Shown here in pieces: positions 26,400 through 35,482 of a stretch of 64,000 nucleotides of DNA. Below the pieces are notes generated by a model. That model did not search any database. It saw only the letters and a list, made by a program, of their open reading frames with translations, and was not told the origin of the DNA. The DNA comes from Falsihalocynthiibacter sp042445055 (lineage in GTDB: Bacteria > Pseudomonadota > Alphaproteobacteria > Rhodobacterales > Rhodobacteraceae). The DNA lies in the NCBI RefSeq assembly GCF_042445055.1, contig NZ_CP170339.1, positions 620,001 to 684,000 of the forward strand. The letters run 5' to 3'. Within the stretch, counting starts at the first letter, position 1; every line of letters starts with the position of its first letter. The translations under genes and the position numbers were made by a program.

Positions 26400-27706
26400 G
26401 CACTGGTTTCTTTCCCGTAGACAAAATCAAATACGAAGGTCCGGACAGCACAAACCCGCTGGCTTTCCGTCATTACAACCCTGATGAAATCGTCATGGGT
26501 AAGCGCATGGAAGACCACCTGCGGTTTGCGGCGGCCTACTGGCATTCATTCGCTTGGGAAGGCGGCGATCCGTTTGGTGGCCGCACATTCGACCGTCCTT
26601 GGTATCCGCAGGACAACATGGAGCTTGCCAAGAAAAAGGTCGACATTGCGTTTGAAATGTTCACCGCGCTTGGCGTTCCTTACTACTGCTTCCACGATGC
26701 GGATGTTCGCCCAGAAGGCAAGAATTTTGCCGAGAACACAGCGAACCTGAACGCGATTGTTGATCTGTTCGAGCAAAAGCAAGCCGAGACGGGCATAAAG
26801 CTCCTCTGGGGGACTGCGAACCTGTTCAGTCAGGCACGCTTCATGTCGGGCGCGTCCACGAACCCTGATCCAGATGTGTTCGCCTATTCTGCGGCGACGA
26901 TCAAAACCTGTATGGATGCGACGATGCGTCTTGGCGGCGAGAACTATGTTCTTTGGGGTGGCCGTGAAGGGTACGAAACACTTCTGAACACTGATCTGAG
27001 CAAAGAAGATGCTCAGATGGGTCGTATGCTGAACATGGTTGTCGAGTATAAGCACAAGATTGGTTTCAAAGGCGAAATCCTCGTTGAACCAAAGCCACAA
27101 GAGCCATCCAAGCACCAATACGATTACGATGCGGCAACGGTTTATGGCTTCCTTAAGCGCCACGGTCTTGAGAACGAAGTGAAGCTCAACCTTGAGCAAG
27201 GCCACGCGATCCTTGCGGGCCACAGCTTCGAGCACGAAATCGCTACGGCGGCTTCGTTGGGTATTCTTGGCTCAATCGACATGAACCGTAATGACTACCA
27301 ATCTGGCTGGGATACTGATCAGTTCCCGAACAACGTTCCAGAAGTTGCGCTGGCATATTACCACATCCTCAAGGACGGTGGCCTCAAGACAGGCGGTACC
27401 AACTTTGATGCGAAGATCCGTCGCCAGTCGACCGATCCTGCGGACCTTTTGCACGGTCACATCGGTGGCATGGACATCTGTGCACGTGGCCTCAAAGCTG
27501 CGGCGGCAATCATCGAAGATGGCACGTTGGATAAAGAGCTTGCTGACCGCTATGCTGGCTGGAACGATGAGAAAGCCCAGAAAATGCTCAAGGGTGAGTA
27601 CACGCTCGAAGATATCCAGAAGTACGTCGAAGCAGAGGATATCAACCCTGCGCCGAAATCTGGTAAGCAAGAGTACTTGGAGAACGTTGTTAACCGTTTC
27701 GTATAA
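26396..27706 (+). CDS. xylA: Xylose isomerase
   Basis: 436 residues, class II (long) xylose isomerase. It converts D-xylose to D-xylulose in the cytoplasm with two divalent metals. The catalytic His100 and Asp103 are in YYCFHDADVRPEG. VLWGGREGYETLLNTD and EPKPQEPSKHQYDYD, with the metal ligands and the substrate lysine, are intact. It is coupled to xylB by a four-base overlap. Highly biased codon use suggests strong expression on xylose. Confidence 0.97.
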   Translation: MSTGFFPVDKIKYEGPDSTNPLAFRHYNPDEIVMGKRMEDHLRFAAAYWHSFAWEGGDPFGGRTFDRPWYPQDNMELAKKKVDIAFEMFTALGVPYYCFHDADVRPEGKNFAENTANLNAIVDLFEQKQAETGIKLLWGTANLFSQARFMSGASTNPDPDVFAYSAATIKTCMDATMRLGGENYVLWGGREGYETLLNTDLSKEDAQMGRMLNMVVEYKHKIGFKGEILVEPKPQEPSKHQYDYDAATVYGFLKRHGLENEVKLNLEQGHAILAGHSFEHEIATAASLGILGSIDMNRNDYQSGWDTDQFPNNVPEVALAYYHILKDGGLKTGGTNFDAKIRRQSTDPADLLHGHIGGMDICARGLKAAAAIIEDGTLDKELADRYAGWNDEKAQKMLKGEYTLEDIQKYVEAEDINPAPKSGKQEYLENVVNRFV

Positions 27707-27742
27707 GGCGAAATGGGTTGCAGCACTCAATTGGGAGGTCCG

Positions 27743-28738
27743 ATGACCAATCGTAAAACAGTTGCCCATACCGCTGAAGGTATGGGCATTGACGAAATCA
27801 CGCTGACCAGCGGCACAACTCAGGTCTCTCTGTTGACGCTGGGGGCGGTGACGCGCGATTGGCGCGTGTCACATTCGGGCCGCGAAACTTCGGTCGTACT
27901 GGGACATCCCGATGCGGCCGACTATATTGCCAATCCCAATTATTTTGGCGCCATAGCAGGACGTATCGCCAATCGCGTCGCGGGCGGTAAATTTACGCTT
28001 GATGGTATAACCTACCAGTGCAGCCAAAACGAAGGCGAGAACATGCTGCATGGGGGGCACATAGGTCTGGCCAGGCGTATGTTTGAGGCGCAGGTCGATA
28101 GCGCCGATAATTCAGTGCTCTTTTCCTATCATTCCCCAGACGGTGAAGAGGGTTTCCCCGGAGCTGTTGATTTTTCGTACAAGATTTCACTGAATGGCAC
28201 GAAGGTCATCTACGAACTTGTCGGAACGCCAGATCGCCCGACGCCGATCAACCTCGCACAACATAACTACTATAATTTGATGGGGCAGGGGGATATCCGC
28301 GAGTACGCTCTATTCGTGGATGCGGATATGTTTACGCCAACCGGAGAGGGGCTCATACCCACGGGCGAGATTGCGTCTGTCGACGGCACGCCACTTGATT
28401 TTCGTGAGAGCATCGAGATTGCTCAGGCTGATCCTGCGGGCAATGGCATGGACGTAAATTTGGTGCTTCGTGGTGAAAGCAACCCGACCGCGACTGTGAC
28501 CGCGCCAAACGGTTTACGTCTTGCGCTCCATACTCAAGAGGCTGGTTTGCAGGTGTATACGGGCACTTATCTTGCGCCGCAGAAGGGCCAAAACAGGCAG
28601 GATATTGGTAAATTCTCGGGCCTTTGTCTTGAGCCGCAGCAGTTCCCGAATAGCGTGAACCAAAGCGGGTTTGAGGCCAAAATAGCAACGCCTGACGCGC
28701 CCTACACGCAAACCCTTACAGTTGATATCTCGGAGTAG
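27743..28738 (+). CDS. galM: Aldose 1-epimerase (mutarotase)
   Basis: 331 residues, GalM family. It interconverts alpha and beta anomers of xylose, galactose or glucose. The catalytic His in INLAQHNYYNLMGQGD, GGHIGLARRMFEA and the C-terminal Glu in LCLEPQQFPNSVNQ are visible. The ATG at 27743 follows GGGAGG; upstream codons of the open frame are rejected. Placed third in the xylBA operon, it likely supplies the anomer used by xylose isomerase. Confidence 0.93.
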   Translation: MTNRKTVAHTAEGMGIDEITLTSGTTQVSLLTLGAVTRDWRVSHSGRETSVVLGHPDAADYIANPNYFGAIAGRIANRVAGGKFTLDGITYQCSQNEGENMLHGGHIGLARRMFEAQVDSADNSVLFSYHSPDGEEGFPGAVDFSYKISLNGTKVIYELVGTPDRPTPINLAQHNYYNLMGQGDIREYALFVDADMFTPTGEGLIPTGEIASVDGTPLDFRESIEIAQADPAGNGMDVNLVLRGESNPTATVTAPNGLRLALHTQEAGLQVYTGTYLAPQKGQNRQDIGKFSGLCLEPQQFPNSVNQSGFEAKIATPDAPYTQTLTVDISE

Positions 28739-28741
28739 CGT

Positions 28742-30040
28742 ATGCGCAGTGCGCTGTTTCTCATCCTTGCTCTCCCGGCCGCCGCATCAGATGCGCTTCC
28801 TACTGCCAATGCCGTGTTTCCAGAGCTGGAGATGGAGAGTGTCGAGTTGGGGCAGCTCCTTTTTTACGATCCGATACTGAGCGGGAACAGGAATATTTCC
28901 TGCGGAACGTGTCATCATCCAACGCTTGGCACGGCCGATGGCGTTTCGCTCGGGATTGGCGAGGGGGGCGGTGGCCTTGGCATTGAACGCAAGGCTGATC
29001 ACGATAACCATCCAGAAGAGCGGATCCCGCGCAATGCGCCCGCGCTTTGGAATCTTGGCGCATCCGAGTTTACCGTGATGTTTCATGATGGCCGCGTTGA
29101 GGCAGACGAGAGTCAGCCGTACGGTGTTCGTACCCCACTGGGCGAGGAAATGGTCGATGGCTTCAAGTCTGTCCTCGCGGCGCAAGCGATGTTTCCCGTG
29201 CTCTCTGCGGATGAAATGGCAGGGCAGTACTCAGAAAATGACGTCGCCAAAGCCGTGCGCATGGGACAGAACAGCCAAGAAGGCGGCGCGTGGGATATCC
29301 TAGCAACCCGTGTCGCACAAATCCCAGAATATCGCGCGCGCTTTGACAATGTGATTGGGCCAGAGACACCGATAAAATACGTCGATATTGCCAATGCGCT
29401 TGCCGATTTTATCGCATTCGAATGGCGCTCGGACGAAAGCGATTTTGATCGCCACCTGCGCGGCGAAGCGCCGCTTGAGGGCGAAGCGCTCGCGGGGATG
29501 GAGTTGTTTTACGGCGAAGCGAACTGTTCAACTTGCCATTCTGGGCAATTCCAGACGGACCACGATTTTCACGCCATCGCGATGCCACAACTTGGGCCAG
29601 GAAAGCGAGCCGCATTTGAAGATCACGCGCGTGATACGGGCCGGATGGGAGTGACGGGGCGGCTTGAGGACGCTTATGCGTTCCGCACGCCCAGTTTGCG
29701 CAACCTTTCGGTGACAGCGCCCTATGGCCATGCAGGTTCTTACTCAAGCCTGCGCGATGTGGTGGAGCATCATTACTACCCCGTTGCCGCCCTTGAAAAC
29801 TACGCCCAAGAATTGGCGCTTCTTCCGAAATTTGACGGAGCGGATGATTGGCGCATTCACTTAGATTCCAGAGAAGTGGCCGAGATTGCTGCGGCTTCAA
29901 AGCTCATGCCAAGCAATGCCCTAACGGATGCGGACACTGACGCAATCCTAGCATTTCTCGCATCGCTCGAAGATACGAGGGACGGCAAGGGACGCTTGGG
30001 TATACCAGATAGCGTACCAAGCGGTTTGCCACTGGATTAG
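28742..30040 (+). CDS. Di-heme cytochrome c peroxidase/MauG-family protein
   Basis: 432 residues. A signal peptide (LFLILALPAAASDA) directs it to the periplasm. Two c-type heme motifs are present: CGTCH at residues 54-58 and CSTCH at 262-266, the bacterial CCP/MauG arrangement. RTPSLRNLSVTAPYGHAGSYSSL is the usual region after the second heme. It starts three bases after galM, so it is co-transcribed with the xylose genes, which is unusual. It may be a hydrogen peroxide reductase or a MauG-like oxidase acting on another protein; the sequence does not decide. Its 3' end overlaps the opposite gene by four bases. Confidence 0.88.
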   Translation: MRSALFLILALPAAASDALPTANAVFPELEMESVELGQLLFYDPILSGNRNISCGTCHHPTLGTADGVSLGIGEGGGGLGIERKADHDNHPEERIPRNAPALWNLGASEFTVMFHDGRVEADESQPYGVRTPLGEEMVDGFKSVLAAQAMFPVLSADEMAGQYSENDVAKAVRMGQNSQEGGAWDILATRVAQIPEYRARFDNVIGPETPIKYVDIANALADFIAFEWRSDESDFDRHLRGEAPLEGEALAGMELFYGEANCSTCHSGQFQTDHDFHAIAMPQLGPGKRAAFEDHARDTGRMGVTGRLEDAYAFRTPSLRNLSVTAPYGHAGSYSSLRDVVEHHYYPVAALENYAQELALLPKFDGADDWRIHLDSREVAEIAAASKLMPSNALTDADTDAILAFLASLEDTRDGKGRLGIPDSVPSGLPLD

Positions 30041-31593
30041 TGCGGCTGGATGCCTGTTTCGCGATGCAGGTTGATGGATTGGTTTGCTTCGATTTCTTGC
30101 CAATCATTCTTGGAACCATCGGGCCAGATCACGCGCAAAGTCGCGCTTTCATATTCCCCGAGGCCAAAATGCGCAGGAGTCAGTTCGCCGCCCGCGTGCC
30201 CCCCGCCGATCATTATCTCGCGCGTGTGAAGCGTTTCTCCAGCCTTTAGTTCAATAAATGCTCCGACGGCGTCTGTATTCGGTGCTGGCTGTTGCAGCTT
30301 TATTTGTAGCCAGTTTCCCGTGTCCTTCGAGGTGTTTTGATACACCTCAAGATCAGCGCGGCGATTGTTTACGGCGAGGTCAAGCAGGCCGTCATTGTTA
30401 AGATCAACCAGCGCCGCGCCACGGCTACGAGCGAGGCTGGCAATTCCTGCTATGTCTCCGACCTCCACAAAATCGCCATTCTCATCCTGAACCAAGAGAT
30501 TGTTCGGATCGGCCATCGCCGCGCCCGCCATCCGTTCGACGTTTCCCTTGGCAACAAAGATATCGTCACGCCCGTTATTCTCAATATCGCCAAAAGCCAC
30601 GTGCCACCCTGTGCTGGGGCGTCCGTCACCTCCTGTATACGGACGGTGGGCGGTGGTGCCGCGCTCATAGGTGTAATCCTCAAACCGAGGCGTTCCATCG
30701 CCTGCGGCGGTTTGCAGTTTCTGATCACCCATTGAGGTTAGGTAAACTTCGGAAAATCCGTCGCCTGTCAGATCGCGGCTGGCGATGCCCATGCCCCAGA
30801 TGCTGTAGTTTTTCCATCCGTCCTCTTTGGAATACAGGCGCGGCTCCTTGGCCATTTGCCACATCTGTTCCGATCCGCCGCGAACATAGTAATGGCGGTC
30901 ATTCGAAACCCGAAGGTCCGCAACACCATTTCGTGCCCAATCAGAAAACAGAATAGAAAGCGCACAGTAGCCCGGTTCGAGGGTCGTGGGTGCGCTATAA
31001 CCCTCACCCGAAGGGCGATAGAGCGTGTTGTGATCGCAGGCCTCGAATGGGCCCTCGGGATCGTTACGATCGACGTAGTTACCGAAGGCAAGTGTCGGGA
31101 GGGTATTTTCCGCCTCCCAAGTCGCCGAGAATGCGGTTGTCCATGCATCACCAGAGGTGAATCCGAGGGTATCAAATGGCGTAAAGGCGCACTCACCTTG
31201 CCCCTTCAGCAGGAGGTTCTCTCCCACACGGAGGATCGCCAAATCGGTGATTGAGTCGTTATCAATATCGATCGGATATGCACCAGTAACGCCCGTTATC
31301 GCGAGGGGTTCGGGCGTGTTTTCAGAGAATGCGATGGCTCCGCCATTTCCTGCAGTGTCATTGCGCAGCAGTACCGAAGGCGAAGCGCCTCCAGCGGCAA
31401 ACAGCTCCGGAAACGCGTCGCCGTTACAATCAAACGCAGCGATCCCGCCGCCGACGTAGTGTTCCCACTCGCCGAGGTATTGATGTGCTGGGACTGTTAC
31501 GGGGGTGAATTCGGGCGTGGCAAAGCTTGGCGCGGTAGCTCCTGCGAGTGCGATACCCGCAAGTACAGCCACGCCCTTAGTGTTGTAAGACAT
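30037..31593 (-). CDS. FG-GAP repeat/ASPIC-UnbV (CRTAC1-like) secreted protein
   Basis: 518 residues. A signal peptide (VAVLAGIALAGATAPSFA) is followed by about five calcium-binding FG-GAP-like repeats, including AFDCNGDAFPELF, DIDNDSITDLAI, DLTGDGFSEVYL, DIENNGRDDIFVAKG and DLNNDGLLDLAVN. The C-terminal ASPIC/UnbV domain spans about 425-510 (IKLQQPAPNTDAVGAFIEL to LRVIWPDGSKNDW). Such proteins are extracellular or periplasmic propellers of unclear function. It converges on the di-heme peroxidase gene. Its start lies within the end of the ROK regulator gene, so the two are probably co-transcribed. Confidence 0.82.
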   Translation of the reverse strand: MSYNTKGVAVLAGIALAGATAPSFATPEFTPVTVPAHQYLGEWEHYVGGGIAAFDCNGDAFPELFAAGGASPSVLLRNDTAGNGGAIAFSENTPEPLAITGVTGAYPIDIDNDSITDLAILRVGENLLLKGQGECAFTPFDTLGFTSGDAWTTAFSATWEAENTLPTLAFGNYVDRNDPEGPFEACDHNTLYRPSGEGYSAPTTLEPGYCALSILFSDWARNGVADLRVSNDRHYYVRGGSEQMWQMAKEPRLYSKEDGWKNYSIWGMGIASRDLTGDGFSEVYLTSMGDQKLQTAAGDGTPRFEDYTYERGTTAHRPYTGGDGRPSTGWHVAFGDIENNGRDDIFVAKGNVERMAGAAMADPNNLLVQDENGDFVEVGDIAGIASLARSRGAALVDLNNDGLLDLAVNNRRADLEVYQNTSKDTGNWLQIKLQQPAPNTDAVGAFIELKAGETLHTREIMIGGGHAGGELTPAHFGLGEYESATLRVIWPDGSKNDWQEIEANQSINLHRETGIQPH

Positions 31594-32812
31594 CGTGAGA
31601 AATTTTCCTGATTGCGCGTTCTGTCACGCCTTCCATGGCAAAGGCAGCGGCGCCCTTGGCCCACATCAAATCGCCCCATTTGTGGATTTTGACCTGCGGT
31701 AGCGGCGCATCCACCTGAACGACCGAGTTTTTCATAACCTCGAGAACTTCGTCGGCATAAAGATAGTCAAACTGCATCCGCTCGCCCGAGAGGATTATCA
31801 GCTCAGGGTCAAAGATATTGACGATATTCGCAAGCCCCATCGCAAACATGGTTCCTGCACGTTGAAAGATCGAACGCGCAGTGGGTTCACCTGCTTTGGC
31901 ATCCCTGAACAGTTTATCTAGCTTGTCGTCAAAAGAGTCATTGCCCGTAGCGAAACCGACGATATTCGCCTCGCGAAGAACGGCATAGTCCGCGACATAT
32001 GCTTCTAGGCATCCGCGCTGGCCGCAACGACAGAGAGCGCCGTTCAGGTGAACCTTGGTGTGACCAAATTCGGCCCCACAGCCGCGCGTGCCACGATAGA
32101 TTTGGCCATCAATTACGATGCCCATTCCCACGCCGTGCTCAATCGTAACAACAATAAAGTCGCGATATGACTTGCCCAATCCAAAGAGTTGTTCCGCTTT
32201 GGCGACCAGATTGGCATCGTTGTCAATGAAAACGGGCAGCGGGATTTGGGCCTCTATCAGGTTGCGCAGGTTTACGTTGCGCTCTGTCATAGAAGGAGAC
32301 CAGTACACAAACCCGCGCGGCGCATCGATGATCCCCGCGACTCCAACGCCAAGACCGGACAGGTCCTCGACCGCGATGCCAGCGCGCTCTGCCGCCATTT
32401 TCAATGTGTCGCAGATGAACGAGACCATTGCCTCGCCAGAGAGTTGGCTGTGGGGGAGCGGGGTTTCGTATTCGGCGAAGGTATCTCCGACGAAATCCAT
32501 CAACGCCACGGTTGCTGTGCGGTTGGATACCTTAATGCCCGCAACCCAATGCGCCTTGCCGCGTATCTTGAGGGCAACGCGTGGGCGGCCGCGTTTTGAA
32601 TCACGCGAAGCTTCATCGGCGGTCACTTCTTCGATCAAGCCCGCCGCGAGCAGCTCGCTTGTGATGGACGTTACCGTTGCGGGGCTAAATCCTGTCTTCT
32701 TTGCTATATCAATTCGGGCAATTTCCGCCGCTTTGCGGATTGCCGAAATCACTTGGAGGCGACCAGATTCACGCTGATCGGTAGCAGACGATATGCGATC
32801 TGATTTCGCCAT
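31577..32812 (-). CDS. xylR: ROK-family (XylR-type) transcriptional repressor
   Basis: 411 residues: an N-terminal winged helix-turn-helix (about 20-75, with IARIDIAKKTGFSPATVTSITSELL) and a ROK domain. The ROK zinc site is seen as GHTKVHLN then CRCGQRGCLEAYV, and the sugar-binding DNDANLVAKAE is intact. Members of this group repress xylose or glucose-type operons and release DNA on binding the sugar. It is divergent from the xylF importer and lies downstream of xylBA, so it very likely controls both. Its 3' end overlaps the following gene by 17 bases. Confidence 0.88.
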   Translation of the reverse strand: MAKSDRISSATDQRESGRLQVISAIRKAAEIARIDIAKKTGFSPATVTSITSELLAAGLIEEVTADEASRDSKRGRPRVALKIRGKAHWVAGIKVSNRTATVALMDFVGDTFAEYETPLPHSQLSGEAMVSFICDTLKMAAERAGIAVEDLSGLGVGVAGIIDAPRGFVYWSPSMTERNVNLRNLIEAQIPLPVFIDNDANLVAKAEQLFGLGKSYRDFIVVTIEHGVGMGIVIDGQIYRGTRGCGAEFGHTKVHLNGALCRCGQRGCLEAYVADYAVLREANIVGFATGNDSFDDKLDKLFRDAKAGEPTARSIFQRAGTMFAMGLANIVNIFDPELIILSGERMQFDYLYADEVLEVMKNSVVQVDAPLPQVKIHKWGDLMWAKGAAAFAMEGVTERAIRKISHDVLQH

Positions 32813-32942
32813 TCGTATCTTCCTCCTCCATGAAAACTACGGTCAGAAAATAGGATGCCGTAACGTTCCTTGTGCGCTATTTGACCAGTATCTTATAGGT
32901 TTATCAACTGGATTGCGCGAAATAATCGGTGGTGTGACGTAT

Positions 32943-32964
32943 TTAATTAGACCTCTGAAATTAA
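32943..32964. promoter_or_regulatory. Weak inverted repeat in the xylR-xylF intergenic region
   Basis: TTAATT (32943-32948) and AATTAA (32959-32964) are perfect 6-bp arms with a 10-base spacer, 72 bases before xylF. It shares AT-rich half-sites with the xylB palindrome but not its spacing, so it is only a tentative ROK site. Confidence 0.3.
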
Positions 32965-33035
32965 TAGTGCTATCAAAATGGCGATCGCCGCGAATCTAAC
33001 CGTTTTTGGCGACGTATAATTTTTGGGAGGATCTT

Positions 33036-34055
33036 ATGAATAAGATTACTGGATTTGCCGCTGCGGCGATGGTTGCAGCAATGGGTACTACTGCGCTCGC
33101 TGACGGAGCAGTGGTTGGTGTTAGCTGGTCGAATTTCCAGGAAGAGCGCTGGAAAACAGACGAAGCCGCGATCAAAGCTGCGCTCGAAGCAGCTGGCGCG
33201 ACATATATCTCTGCGGACGCACAAGCTTCGTCTGCAAAGCAGCTGTCTGATATTGAAAGCCTGATTTCGCAAGGTGCGACAGCGCTTATCATTCTTGCTC
33301 AAGACGCGTCTGCTGTTGGTCCTGCTGTTCAAGCAGCATCGGACGAGGGCATCCCTGTTATCGCATACGACCGTCTGATCGAAGACGAGCGTGCGTTCTA
33401 CCTGACTTTCGACAACGTTGAAGTTGGCCGGATGCAGGCGCGCGCTGTTTTGGCTGCACAGCCAAAAGGCAACTATGTGATGATCAAAGGTTCACCAACC
33501 GATCCAAACGCTGACTTCCTGCGCGGTGGTCAACAAGAGATCCTTCAGGCTGCAATCGACGCTGGCGATATCACAATCGTTGGTGAAGCATATACAGATG
33601 GCTGGGTTCCAGCGAACGCACAGCGCAACATGGAGCAGATCCTGACAGCGAACGACAACAAAGTTGACGCTGTTGTTGCTTCGAATGACGGTACTGCTGG
33701 CGGTGTTGTTGCTGCTCTGACGGCGCAAGGCCTTGAGGGTCTTCCCGTTTCCGGCCAAGACGGCGACCATGCTGCTCTGAACCGCGTTGCAACAGGTACG
33801 CAAACAGTATCCGTTTGGAAAGACGCACGCGAGCTTGGTAAAGCTGCTGGTGAAATCGCGGTTGCGCTGGCAGAAGATGCCGACGCGGCAATCGACGGTG
33901 CTGCTGAGTGGACATCGCCATCAGGTACAACTTTGAACGCGAAGTTCCTGAAGCCAGTTCCAATCACAGCTGACAACATCAACGTTGTTCTTGATGCTGG
34001 CTGGATCTCCAAAGAGACACTCTGTGCTGGTTCCGAGCTAGAAGCCTGTAAATAA
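33036..34055 (+). CDS. xylF: D-xylose ABC transporter substrate-binding protein
   Basis: 339 residues from the ATG at 33036, which follows GGGAGG. A signal peptide ends near TALADG. The mature protein is a type I (ribose/xylose) binding protein, with VGVSWSNFQEERWKTDEAAIKAAL, PVIAYDRLIEDERAFYLTFDNVEVGRMQA, and the GQDGDHAALNRVATGTQTVSVWKD hinge region. These match XylF proteins closely. It opens the importer operon divergent from xylR. A strong stem-loop follows its stop codon. Codon use is very biased, suggesting abundant protein. Confidence 0.93.
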   Translation: MNKITGFAAAAMVAAMGTTALADGAVVGVSWSNFQEERWKTDEAAIKAALEAAGATYISADAQASSAKQLSDIESLISQGATALIILAQDASAVGPAVQAASDEGIPVIAYDRLIEDERAFYLTFDNVEVGRMQARAVLAAQPKGNYVMIKGSPTDPNADFLRGGQQEILQAAIDAGDITIVGEAYTDGWVPANAQRNMEQILTANDNKVDAVVASNDGTAGGVVAALTAQGLEGLPVSGQDGDHAALNRVATGTQTVSVWKDARELGKAAGEIAVALAEDADAAIDGAAEWTSPSGTTLNAKFLKPVPITADNINVVLDAGWISKETLCAGSELEACK

Positions 34056-34062
34056 CTACATC

Positions 34063-34094
34063 GTATTCCCCCGACCGCGCGGTTGGGGGAATAC
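34063..34094 (+). promoter_or_regulatory. Intercistronic stem-loop after xylF
   Basis: GTATTCCCCC (34063-34072) pairs perfectly with GGGGGAATAC (34085-34094). The interior contains a further dyad, ACCGC/GCGGT, at 34074-34083. It lies 7 bases after the xylF stop and 105 before xylH. The following bases are T-rich, so partial termination is possible. Confidence 0.7.
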
Positions 34095-34199
34095 CCTTAA
34101 CTTTTTCATTACATCGCAAATTTCTGCTATTGCTGTCCTGTGCGGGGCACGCATTCTCATTTGCGATAGTACGTATGCCGCTCGGGAGAGGCGCAATAC

Positions 34200-35465
34200 A
34201 TGAAAGAATCAGCGAAAAAATTTGTGAATAACGTGGGCATCGACCCCCGCCTTTTGGGGATGCTTGGTGCGCTCGTTGTTCTTTGGGTGGTCTTTGATCT
34301 ATGGACGGGCGGGCGATTTATCACGCCACGAAACCTGTTCAATATTTCGGTCCAGACGTCTTCTGTGGCGATCATGGCGACAGGCATGGTCTTTGTGATT
34401 GTGACGCGGCATATCGACCTTTCGGTCGGGTCACTTCTTGGCTTCATCGGGATGACGGTAGCGGCACTTCAGGTGCACGTTTTGCCCGAGTATCTGGGGC
34501 TTGGGCATTGGTCGATCTGGATAATCGCGGTTATCGCGGCGGTGCTTATGGGGCTTGTTATTGGTGCCGCGCAGGGCTGGGTTATTGGCTATCTGACGGT
34601 GCCAGCGTTTATCGTAACATTGGGTGGCTTGCTTATCTATCGCGGTGCGATGTGGTGGGTGACACAGGGGCAAACGGTTGCGCCACTTGACCCGACATTC
34701 AAACTCCTTGGCGGGGGCGCTGACGGTACATTGGGCGAAACGCTCAGTTGGGCCTTCGGATGGCTGGCGTCGATTGCAGCCGTTGCGCTTATCCTTCTTA
34801 GCCGACGTCGCAAGGCGAACCACGGCTTTGTCGTGAAGCCTGTCTGGGCCGAGAGCGTGCTTATTGCACTGGCTGTTGGCCTTGTTATGGGGTTCGTTTG
34901 GACGCTCAATTCCTATCCAATCGCCAAAGGCGCGCGCGAGCGTATTGCCGAGGCACGCGGACTTGAGCTTACTGATACACTCGCATTGAACCACGGTGTC
35001 GCTATTCCGGTTGTGATTTTGGTCCTGGTGACTGTCGCGATGACGATTGTCTCAACACGTACCCGCTTCGGTCGCTACGTCTATGCGACAGGTGGTAATC
35101 CAGAGGCGGCAGAGCTTTCAGGTATCAATACACGTTTGCTGACGGTTAAAGTCTTTGCACTCATGGGTGCGCTGACGGGTATCTCGGCGGTTGTCGCTTC
35201 GGCGCGGCTCGGGTCCGTTGATGTTGGACTTGGAACGCTGGACGAGCTTCGCGTAATTGCGGCCGCGGTTATTGGCGGCACAGCACTTGCGGGTGGATTT
35301 GGCACGATTTACGGCGCTGTTATCGGCGCGGCGATCATGCAGACGTTGCAATCTGGTATGGCCTCTGTGGGCGTTGACGCGCCGTTGCAGAATATGGTCG
35401 TTGGGTTTGTGCTTGTGGTCGCGGTGTATATCGACATCGTTTATCGCCGCAAAGTTGGCGTATGA
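34200..35465 (+). CDS. xylH: D-xylose ABC transporter permease
   Basis: 421 residues, larger than ribose permeases and typical for XylH. About ten hydrophobic helices are visible. The region GMVFVIVTRHIDLSVGSLLGFIGM is the family hallmark, and the cytoplasmic GGNPEAAELSGINTRLLTVKVFALMG is the ATPase-contact loop. It forms a homodimeric channel with XylF and the ATPase encoded next. Its stop overlaps an in-frame ATG of the next open frame (ATGA). Confidence 0.92.
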   Translation: MKESAKKFVNNVGIDPRLLGMLGALVVLWVVFDLWTGGRFITPRNLFNISVQTSSVAIMATGMVFVIVTRHIDLSVGSLLGFIGMTVAALQVHVLPEYLGLGHWSIWIIAVIAAVLMGLVIGAAQGWVIGYLTVPAFIVTLGGLLIYRGAMWWVTQGQTVAPLDPTFKLLGGGADGTLGETLSWAFGWLASIAAVALILLSRRRKANHGFVVKPVWAESVLIALAVGLVMGFVWTLNSYPIAKGARERIAEARGLELTDTLALNHGVAIPVVILVLVTVAMTIVSTRTRFGRYVYATGGNPEAAELSGINTRLLTVKVFALMGALTGISAVVASARLGSVDVGLGTLDELRVIAAAVIGGTALAGGFGTIYGAVIGAAIMQTLQSGMASVGVDAPLQNMVVGFVLVVAVYIDIVYRRKVGV

Positions 35466-35482
35466 GAGAGAGGACCGAGAAA

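Noticed and set aside
26546..27235. A 229-codon open frame antisense to xylA
   Set aside because: xylA has all catalytic motifs; the antisense frame is a by-product of its biased codon use.
33015..33020. TATAAT as -10 box for xylF
   Set aside because: It is only 15 bases before the start codon and six before the ribosome site, and no -35 lies at the proper distance.
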